64,000 nt of DNA, from contig OY987250.1 in the NCBI GenBank assembly GCA_963920765.1, positions 8,556,001-8,620,000 on the forward strand, read 5' to 3'. This stretch comes from Ulota crispa. Taxonomy: Eukaryota; Streptophyta; Bryopsida; Orthotrichales; Orthotrichaceae. The notes beneath the pieces were generated by a model. The model was not told the DNA's origin and did no database searches. It saw only the letters and a program-made list of their open reading frames with translations. Shown piece after piece: positions 55,660 through 64,000 of this stretch. Numbering within the stretch: position 1 is the stretch's first letter; every line of letters starts with the position of its first letter. The position numbers and the translations under genes were made by a program.

Positions 55660-56315
55660 TAAGGGGTCTATCATTCATTAACACTATTCAAAAAATGTTG
55701 TTTTGAGTTTCATTCTGAGGAGCAACAAATATTACAGGATTGAACATGAAAAAACAAAACCCTAAAAGTACATGAAAACTAGAACTACTCCACCTAAATG
55801 GTTCCCACATGATTATTCCCATTTTTGGGGTCCTATGGAACCTGCTCATTGCTTGTTTGGAGTATGGAATATGTTGTGTGAGAAAAAACAATTGCTAGAC
55901 ATGTCCTCCTACGCGTTCCACACACACATATCAAGAAAAAGCGTCTGTGTTAACTCACATTGAAGAAGATCAAAACTTTGTCACAAGAACCTGCCATGTC
56001 AAGCATTGCAATTGGGCTTTCAAAGGCTGTATGGTTGGTTGCGCAGTAAAAGCAATTTGGAAGTGAGTTTTTTAAAACAAAAACCCACCCCGCCTCCATC
56101 TTTCATGCATCCTTTCTTTCCTTCAAATGGACCTTGGGTGAAAAAAAATTAGACTTCTCACTTAGTGGAAAATGCTTGAGTTTAAGAATTACCAATTTAG
56201 GTCAGAATTTGCAAATTCTGAATTTCTGTATTTAAATTTAGTGACCCTTAATTGGTCTTTATTTTATTTTATACAAAGGCAAACTTCTGTGCTAGCCCCA
56301 AACAAAAACACATCT
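55660..56315. other. No gene recognised
   Basis: AT-rich; small ORFs at 55688-55963 without domain. Confidence 0.45.
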
Positions 56316-56553
56316 GTACTGAAGGATGTTGTCTACCACAATTGTTGGCTGTATTCATACAAGGACCATTTGATACTTGAAGAAATGACTTTATGACAAA
56401 TGCCAAAATATCTCAAAAAATCCTAGGCAACAATACGTTTGTGATTTGGCTTTAAAATTTACAATTCCAATGGGATTTATGAGTTATTCAAGTACCCCAT
56501 CTGTATACAACACATGAGAGCATACACAATTCAACAACATCCTTGAGGTGTTG
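56316..56553 (-). mobile_element. TTAA family C copy 3, decayed
   Basis: GAAGGATGTTG at the left and CAACATCCTTGAGGTG at the right recall family C ends, but both TTAA sites are gone. The body is the reverse complement of 20769-21015 (ACAAGGACCATTTGATAC, TACCCCATCTGTATACAACA). Confidence 0.6.
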
Positions 56554-56612
56554 AGAACAACACACAATTTTAACATATTACAAACTTGTTTATTGTTTCT
56601 AGGTTTTACAAT

Positions 56613-56821
56613 TATCACCATAGTTAATTGGGAAAAAGGACAAATTTTGAGATTTCTAAATTTTGCATGTTTGAGAACATTTTGGTGATTTGGAGTGAAT
56701 TTTAAGATGATTTTTTCAAGATCTTACATCAATGATGTACGATCTCAAAGGAATTATCATAAATACAAAATTCAGAAGTCCTAAAAACATATATTTTTTT
56801 CCAATTTAACAAATACTCCCT
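56613..56821. mobile_element. Possible MITE family O copy 3, decayed
   Basis: ATCACCATAGTTAATTGGG at the left and CCAATTTAACAAATAC at the right resemble the family O inverted ends. The interior differs. Confidence 0.35.
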
Positions 56822-57323
56822 TTGTCCCTCTAAAAATGTTTAAAAAGCTTCCTTGCAAAGATTTAACTGTGTTTCTAATCTTTGTGCTAGTGACACATGC
56901 ATTCTTAAATCAATATATCATCTACTAAATGTATGCAAAATCTCCAGTTCTGATGTTGTAGTTTGGACATCCAAACTCCATGTAAAAAGTACCATATTTG
57001 TGCATGTTGTGAGCTCCTCATTATTGATGACTTAAAGATTAGTAGCAACAATGGTACCTCATATGAACAAGGCCAAGCTTGCTAGGAGAGGAATGCTCTC
57101 TAATTGCTTAACTTGCCCCCATGAGATCATTGAACATGGCAAACGCTTTCTCAACATTGGAAATTAGCAAAAAGGAGCTTTTTATTGGTACAAGAAATGT
57201 GACTAAATTGAAGCTTTTTAGAGGGATAGAGGAATTATTGTGCTAATTACGGACCAACTTGGAAGTTTGTCCTAATTTTGGGTAAAATTGAACAACTAAC
57301 AAATAGGGACAATTATTTACTAC
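56822..57323. other. No gene recognised
   Basis: AT-rich; one 60-residue ORF without domain. Confidence 0.45.
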
Positions 57324-57326
57324 TTA

Positions 57327-57934
57327 GAGCATCTCTTGCAGCACGTTAAAACAACCCTTTGCGTTCAACCCGTAACAGCTTCTACGATTCAAGTCTCCAA
57401 CAGCAATATACTTGTTCATGTGCAGGAGCGGGGCCATTCAAGTTTAGCCACTTTCACATCAAATTTGAGCTTTCTCTAGGCCCCCTTCATGGTCCTTGCC
57501 AAGCATTGTTCACACACTGTTCACGTTGCAACTCCAAATGTACCCTTGCAATTTGTTGTAACACAAGTACATGCCTTCAAACTTTGCGGATTGCAAGGGA
57601 ACTTCAAGCCCTGTTGTGCTACTTGCTGCTCCTGTCCCCTCCAAACCTAGTTTCCAGGCGCTTCTTTAACCCCTAAGTGCCCCACATGCCAAAATGTGGC
57701 TTCTCCATATTTGACAATTTGTTGTCTTTGACCGTTATAATCTTTTAATCCATGCAACAAAAACTTACCAAATTTTTCATGCATATGTGGACCCTAAGCC
57801 TAGTGCAATATCAACAGCTAACTCTTGTAGATGTTGTTTTTGAACTTGTGGTGCCAAATTGTTTGCAATGAGGTCTAACACTGCACGAATTTGGTCTGGG
57901 CACTCAGGGATTAAACATGCTGCAGGAGATGCTC
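57327..57934 (-). mobile_element. Tourist-like MITE F, copy 3, split by a J element
   Basis: GAGCATCTCTTGCAGCACG at the left; at the right the inverse of GAGCATCTCCTGCAGCATG: 19 bp with two mismatches. The flanks are TTA and GTA. The body is the reverse complement of 55325-55659 (CAAACCTAGTTTCCA). The J-family element at 57666-57914 sits inside at TTAA. Confidence 0.75.
57666..57914 (+). mobile_element. TTAA-flanked MITE, family J copy 3 (249 bp), nested in F
   Basis: TTAA at 57666-57669 and 57911-57914. The ends are CCCCTAAGTGCCC and the inverse of GGGCACTCAGGGA. The length and the body (AAAAT.TGGC.TCTC, GACC.TTATAATCTTTT) match 48389-48636. Confidence 0.85.
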
Positions 57935-58651
57935 GTAGTCTTGTTAGTGAAATAAAAAGGAGCATTACAAGGGATTTGAACCCAAAAAAAGGCTGTGAAT
58001 TTGGATGTCCCCAATGTGGAAACCAGCCACTACTTGTCAGAAAAAATATTAAAAAATATATATATTAAAAAAAAGTCCAAAAAAAGTTTTTTTTTTTTTT
58101 TTTTTTTCTCAAAAAATTAATTAAATAATGACATCTGACATGATCGCTCTAATGCCATGTCATATTGCTATAGATTACCTATATGCAAATGGAAGTGTTT
58201 CCAAACTTTCCATAATTTTGGGGGAAAAGGCCCATACTTGGGTCCAAATCCCTTATAATGGCTTTCTTCCCATGAAAGGTGGACTCTGCGTTTACCAAAA
58301 GAACTCACCTCCGGACTCCGGAGTGCTTTTAGACTCTAGTGTGCGGCAGCGGCGGCATCGGGCTGCACTGCAGTGCCAGTGTGGCCCTTTTCTTCTGCAA
58401 TCGCGTCCCAGATTCGTGTAGCATTGGCCATTTGGCCATACCGCCATAAGTTAGTGGCCGCATGTTTGCGTTCCTTTCTCTGCCATGACCACTGACTGCT
58501 TCCCTTTCTATGCAATTCTCTTTGCAAAAAGGCTTCCTTTTTTGATTTTGCTGATTGTTCCCAACTGAAATCCCAACTTTTTGCCTCTTTGTTTTTACTT
58601 TTTGTTTTTTTGTTTTTTTTTTTGCTTAGGGGCCTCCGCCAGCTTAACTCT
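57935..58651. other. No gene recognised
   Basis: It holds a poly-T tract (58087-58108) and a GC-richer stretch near 58330-58470. A 191-residue minus ORF (58336-58911) runs across this and the next element, is Lys/Ala-rich and shows no domain; it is probably spurious. Confidence 0.45.
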
Positions 58652-59008
58652 TTAATCCCTAAACGTCTGCACGGACAAAAAACGTCCTTTGCCTCAAAAA
58701 AACAACTATGTATCCCAAAAAAAGACTGATTTTGATCTGATTTTTTTTCAAAAGTGATCATAAATGCGTAGTGCATCATGGAAGGCAAAAAATTACCTCT
58801 TGAAATACATTCATTTTGTTTTATAACCCAAATTGTGATACATGGTGTTAGCTCCCTAGCTGCCCTTCTTGCAATTTTCATGAGGGCACCATGCAGTATT
58901 GACTTTTTCAACTTTTTGAAGCAATACTACTGGTGCCCATGTGCAAAACATTGTAGAATGCTACAAGCAGGGCAAGCCACGGTGATCCGTCCGTCCTTTA
59001 AGGGTTAA
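58652..59008. mobile_element. TTAA-flanked element, family M (357 bp)
   Basis: TTAA at 58652-58655 and 59005-59008. The ends are TCCCTAAACGTCTGCACGG and the inverse of CCGTCCTTTAAGGG. The inverted repeat is imperfect. The interior is unlike the other families. Confidence 0.65.
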
Positions 59009-59054
59009 AGACCACACACATTTTCACAAAATCCATTAGAAATTAGGATAGTAA

Positions 59055-59450
59055 GAGCACCTCCAGCCTTGCTCGTCAGACGGCGAAGCACTAGGTATGG
59101 GCTTGCAAGGACTTGGAATCCCGGTCTAGTGCATGCTTGCCACACGTGAAATGAAGGCCGGGCTCCTCAAACTTCTCCTCCAAGACTGCAATTTCCAATG
59201 TCTTCTGTAATTCTTAGCGTGCTTGATTTTCATAGCTTTGCAAGCTGTGGCTCAATATGATTTGTTTGCTGTTCCTAAAGAGCAGAAAGGTCATCGCAAG
59301 TGCTTATTTTTATCCTGCTTTTAAGCCTTGGCATGAGTGTTTGGGGAGGAACACTAACTCTCTAGACCAAAGCTGCTCTCTTCAAAACAAAAAGCGCTCT
59401 CCAAGCCCTGCTTGGCATGCATTGTGTGACGCAAAAGGCTAGTGAAGCTC
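59055..59450. mobile_element. Tourist-like MITE (396 bp)
   Basis: GAGCACCTCCAGCC at the left, the inverse of GAGCTTCACTAGCC at the right. TAA stands on both sides (59052-59054, 59451-59453). Confidence 0.7.
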
Positions 59451-59453
59451 TAA

Positions 59454-60288
59454 ACTTGGATGTGTTGTTGAATCAAATATGGACTTGATTTCAAAAATCC
59501 AATCGTATAAATGGGAAGTACACCTTGTTTACTATAATGTATCAAAGTTTCAACTAGATCTACCACTTGAGATGAAATATTATAATAATTGAGTGAGTTG
59601 TAGATGGAAAATCTCTGGTTTTTGTGCTTGTGTGGTTTTGGATCTTACTACTTCATATAAGCTTTGTTTGAGAAGAGCCTTATATTTCTAAAATGCAGGT
59701 TTTCCCACCTTTCCAATGAGACTAGTTCCACACAAAATGGATAAGAAAAGCAATCACAAGGTGTAGCTAAGTGGACAAAAAGGGTCAAAAGTCCCACTTT
59801 ATTTGCTACCCAAAAATAATATTACAAGAAAATTGATAAATGTTATTAGAAATCCAATTGGTGAAAACAATAAAGAATTGGCCTTAAATGTAAGACAACA
59901 AATTTTTAAGATGAAAAGATAGCACCATTTTAATAGATTTTCAAACACTATAATTATACGACTACCATATAGAGAAACAATACAAGCGTATTTATTGAGC
60001 AATTTGAAAATTTATAGGACTGCACAATTGAAATTTGACATTCTTCTTGGATGTTTGCTGTATTGTACTATTGTTTTGATCCATCTTTGACCAAATATGG
60101 ATACATATTTTGAGGCCATGCCATATAAACACCATCATTTATCTACTCACATGCTTGATTTCATTGTTTTTTATTTGGTTGGATGCAAAATTCTTGTGAG
60201 CACAAGCGTTCTTCAAGACCGGTTTCCAAATTGTTGAACAATTTTACTCTATAAGCCAAAAACCACTTTCCCGAACCAAAATATGGTT
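59454..60288. other. No gene recognised
   Basis: AT-rich, no ORF with a domain, no repeat boundary seen. Confidence 0.45.
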
Positions 60289-60309
60289 CAATGGTCTCTA
60301 AAGGGTTAA
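60289..60309. mobile_element. Orphan right end of a TTAA element
   Basis: GGTCTCTAAAGGG followed by TTAA (60306-60309) has the form of a right terminus (compare 3820-3835). No left partner is visible. Confidence 0.4.
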
Positions 60310-60344
60310 CCATTGAGTATCCTAGGCAATGTATTTTTTTTGGG

Positions 60345-60605
60345 ATTTTTGTTGGCAAAGCAACATGCACCCCACCACGCAAGTAGGTAAGGAAAATTTG
60401 GATGGAGTTGGATAGAATCATTGACATCTACTTGTTCATCCATAAAATCTACTAATTTTAGTAACTTTCATCAAAACCTGGCAAATCTGTTGAAACTTGG
60501 GGAGGGTTTTAGCAAATTCATCCATTTTTTCAAAGATTTTTCTAGTGTTCAAGTCGCCAAGCTAGTTTCAAGGTAAGGTTTAGGCGAATGTTTGCCAAGA
60601 AAATT
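60345..60605 (+). repeat. Dispersed repeat U, copy 2
   Basis: Collinear with 296-560 (see that entry). It is followed directly by a decayed J element. Confidence 0.5.
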
Positions 60606-60848
60606 TACGCTGGCCCCATGACCTCAAAAATGAGGTGCTCAAAAATGAAAAAGTTCTTGTTTGACTTGTTATAATCTTTCTATTGGTATGGTCAAACCAT
60701 TAGTCTTTTCCCTATACTTTGGAGCTTGTCTCACCTACCATTGAATACGTTTAGATTTTGTAAATCTTGTTTGTGATGACAATTTGGTTGGATTGAGTGT
60801 GAGTGGGTCTAGATTTTGATGAATATGGGCTGGGCGCTCAGGGGTTAA
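60606..60848 (+). mobile_element. TTAA family J copy 4, left end decayed
   Basis: Right end GGGCGCTCAGGGG plus TTAA (60845-60848). The body follows family J (GGTTGGATTG, GGGTCTAGATTTGA-like, TTATAATCTTT). The left terminus is not recognisable near 60606. Confidence 0.6.
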
Positions 60849-61132
60849 TGATTGGAGAATTTTGTGGTCATGCAAAATTTTAACATCACAATTAAAGTAT
60901 GTCAATTGGGTCTAAGAAAGGACCCTGGTGAAAAATGACCCCCTCATTAAATTCATGTTTGGATTCAAAAACCCTCATTAAATCTATACTTGTGGGAAAG
61001 ATAAAATTGACCAACATCAACACAAGGACAAATAATTACTTTTACCATTTTTGTAGAAAAAGTTGAGATTTTTCACCCTAGCCCCCACAAATATGTATGT
61101 GCAATAAACTAGGCTCTAAGAAAAGGGATAAA
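60849..61132. other. No gene recognised
   Basis: AT-rich; ACCATTTTTGTAGAAAAAGTT near 61042 recalls fold-back element P. Confidence 0.4.
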
Positions 61133-61781
61133 TTAACCCTAAATGCCCAAGGCACCACATTTTGGTGTTGACAATACTTTGAATTTCTACAAATCTAACT
61201 AAGTTCTTATTTGAAGTAGTGAATAAATTTGAACTATTCTTTTTGAAGTCTAGTTTTAGCATCAAAAATTCAATTTTGACATTTTTTGATTATGGTTTTT
61301 CTAATCAAGATTTTGTGCGAGGGTGTCCATTGCAATTTTGACATTTTTAGTGTTGAGAGCTCTTGGAAATGAGCCTCAAATACACTAGATCTTGGAGAAA
61401 ATTTTACTCTAGAAATTCATTTAAAAAATTTGTAGAATAAATTTTGTAAAGCTATAAATTGAATGGAGTTGTGCATAATATGTTCTTTAACTTCATATTT
61501 TTTTGGTGACCAATTTTTTAGGTTTGACATAAGAAAAGAGGAATGAAAGACTTCAAGTCAATTTTAGAATTTTAACACCCTCTTGATTAAACATTATAAT
61601 CTTTCAATCCATAAGGGACATTGTTGAGTTTTCTTTACCTATGTGAACTATAACATATCTAGTTTAAATTTGTATGATTACAATTTTAAAATAACTTATT
61701 CAACCAATCAAAAATTTGGGTTTTTGTTCAACTTAAAGCAAATTTCTTGAACTCTGAAGGGTCTTGGGCATTTGGGGATTT
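61133..61781 (+). mobile_element. TTAA family K, separate copy (about 649 bp)
   Basis: TTAA at 61133-61136, then CCCTAAATGCCCAAGGC. The right end is the inverse of CTTGGGCATTTGGGG, but the right TTAA has mutated to ATTT. The body is collinear with 49378-50030. At 61487-61490 it has the unoccupied TTAA used by the J insertion in K copy 1. Confidence 0.82.
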
Positions 61782-64000
61782 GTGTGGCAAATTTTTATTT
61801 TTATTTTTTAACTTGCCCAATTTTTTTTCTTTCGGAAAGACCTAAATCTGACATATGCCAGCTGGTCTTTTATGTTTGTGAAAATCTAGCCATATGAGAA
61901 GATATTTCCGGGCCTTAGCTTTTGTACGACAAAAAGGAAGATAAAGCTATGGATTTGTGGTTAAACTATATGTAAACATGAAGATTATCATCACTACAAT
62001 GATTATGGGCACTCTTGTTGTACATACTACCTAAATCTTTGTTGTTTCTTTTTATTTCATTTCAAAATCTTCCATATTCTTGATTCCAAAATCTTTTATC
62101 CCCTTGATCTTGAAATCTTTTGTCCTCTCGGTTCTATTATCTTCTTGGTCTTTTTTTTCACTCCAACAATGTTTGTCAACTAAATTTGTCCCAAATTTTG
62201 TTCTAGTTTGAGTCTTTTGATGTTACAACAATATCTGTTGGAACCTAAAGTACCCATTTTCAATACATACTCAATAAGAATTGAACTTGACATATCCTTT
62301 CATCATATGAAAACCTAGGTTCATTTCCAACTCATCACAAAATGAGTTGATATTGACAACAAGTGGTTTATTCAAAAATTGGATAAAAGAAACTTAAGCT
62401 TTAACCACTCAAAGACCAAAAATCCTTCTTTGGCCACAAAGAAATTTTGGGCATCCAATTGTGAAAAAATCAATATGGATTCTTTTGGATTTTTATTGGA
62501 AGTCTCTCGCAAGGAGTATCTTTTTGGCGCTATTTCTTTCAAAACTATTGAACAAATATAGTAAATGGTTATAATGGAACATATAACAGCTTTTCCAAAT
62601 TGGGCTACTTGGATAGCCTAAAAAAGTAAGGTCCAATTTGTTAGAAAATGTCAACATATACTCACACACCCATGTAACATATTTCAAAGAGTTGCAACAA
62701 TAATTAGCACATGAAGCAACCTCGTGAACAAGTTTTCAGCTTTTGGGCAACATCTGAAAAATAAAAATGTCCTATTCTAAAAGCCTGTAAGTCCAAAGGT
62801 TTTATTTTATTTTATTTTCATGATTGACAGATTAGAGTTTAATTTAGGTGCTTACTATTTTAGTTTTCCAAAAAAATAAGATAACTTTGTTGCACCCTTC
62901 AAAGGGTGCACTTTGTTGGATGAAGTTGCTACACCACCGTTGCAAACAGTTTACTTCCACCATAAAAAATATGTTCAATTGGTCTATTTTTTCACATATA
63001 CTCCCGACACACTTGTGCAACATAATCCCAAGAGTTATAATGTACAAGAGCTTAACATTTGGAGCTACAAGCCCTTAAAATCCAATTTCTTCCTTTTAGC
63101 AACTCCCAAAATTAATTATTTTAACTTTGAATGCTATGGACTTGTTAAGGTAGAGAACAACGGTTTCAAAATAATTCTCTATATAAGAAATTATATGAAA
63201 CCTTGTGATCATAGAGTCAAATGCACAAAATAACACAACTAATAATTGTTGTGGGGTATTTTTCTAGGAGGTTATAGTTTGGCAGTTTAGATCTCAAAAT
63301 TGCCAACTTCTTTAAGAGTAAAATATACTCAATTCTAATGAAAGCCCAATTTTTTTTTTGTTACGTTTGTTTTATTTGGCATGAAACATTAGGATATTTT
63401 TAGTCATCTAATTAATTGAAATAAAATGATTCAATACGTAATCAATGAATTCAATTACATCAATAGAACATAAAATAAAAGCATATATTTTCACAACACA
63501 AGTTGTTTCATTTGATTCAAGACTTTAAATAGTGCAATTCTCTCCACTTTAATTTGGATGAATTTTGTCTTATTAGTGTGAAGGTGTAGCATGCCTCCCA
63601 CTAGGGAATGTTCTTTTGTGAGCGGAGATTCATGAGTTGTAAGTCTTGAGCTTGAATTTTTTATCAGAATAATAAATTCTACCTATAACCATGTGCACAA
63701 GGCCCTATCATAGTGCATTTTAAACTTTTATTTCTTGAGAAAATTAACATTTTTATAAAATTTTCATTAATTTTGAGCTCAAAATTTGATCACACTCACA
63801 TAAATCTTGGCTCACTGCTCATGGCTCACCATTTTACGCTCACAAAATAGCATTGTCTATAGCTGCTCTATCAAATCTTTCCTTGCTGATTCCAACTATA
63901 TGACAAGTAATTGGGGGCTGATTTGGCATCACCAAAGATTTTCATGAAGTTCTAATTCACCCCACAAAGGTTATTTTTTGACAAAACAACCTACATGAAG
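61782..64000. other. AT-rich DNA, no gene recognised
   Basis: Short ORFs (62379-63233) have no domain. The only structure is a small perfect hairpin GCACCCTT/AAGGGTGC near 62892-62910. Confidence 0.5.

Noticed and set aside
58336..58911. 191-residue minus-strand ORF
   Set aside because: It runs across a MITE boundary, is Lys/Ala-rich and has no domain; probably chance.

Overview
The window looks like a gene-poor, AT-rich piece of a land-plant nuclear genome. Three things point there: one intronless bHLH transcription-factor gene whose DNA-binding domain is of the plant HECATE/INDEHISCENT type, a decayed chromodomain-carrying Ty3/gypsy retrotransposon (chromovirus), and a dense layer of plant-style MITEs (CACTA, PIF/Harbinger-Tourist, Mutator-like). 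One recognisable gene in 64 kb, together with a leader of about 1.2-1.3 kb, suits a large-genome, possibly non-seed plant (bryophyte, lycophyte or fern), but the species cannot be fixed from this sequence.

The dominant feature is a set of about 30 non-autonomous DNA transposons that begin CCCC(T) or CCCT, end in the inverted copy, and are flanked on both sides by TTAA. They fall into several size families: A about 920-940 bp, B about 235, C about 250, G about 550, K/H about 630-650, J about 248, plus singletons of 95, 357, 410, 917 and 973 bp. Exact TTAA duplication is shown by empty-site comparisons inside other repeats in the window: a dispersed repeat, a 26-bp tandem array hit twice, a minisatellite, a sister TTAA element, and a Tourist-like element that supplies a nested insertion. 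TTAA targets and CCCT-type ends are the signature of the piggyBac superfamily (Sola-type elements are an alternative). No transposase gene for them is present here.

Layout. 1-22 kb: a mosaic of TTAA elements, other MITEs, a 150-bp (TATATG)n microsatellite and dispersed repeats. 22.3-26.8 kb: the gene island (upstream repeats, long leader, bHLH ORF 24353-25867, polyadenylation signal near 26724). 26.8-34 kb: CACTA fold-backs, PIF/Tourist MITEs and nested insertions. 35.1-47.5 kb: a long inverted repeat (arms about 1.56 kb) whose 9.3-kb spacer holds the chromovirus (37831-43662), itself inserted in a TTAA element. 47.7-55.2 kb: a second inverted repeat (arms about 2.46 kb) built of TTAA elements and a GTGATATTAAAGAGG minisatellite. 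It surrounds a 200-N assembly gap whose flanks are a 636-bp repeat that reads as identical, probably unmerged contig ends. 55-64 kb: more nested MITEs, then unannotated AT-rich DNA.

Apart from the bHLH gene and broken retrotransposon domains, I found no convincing protein-coding or structural RNA genes. The other short ORFs lie in repeats or low-complexity DNA.
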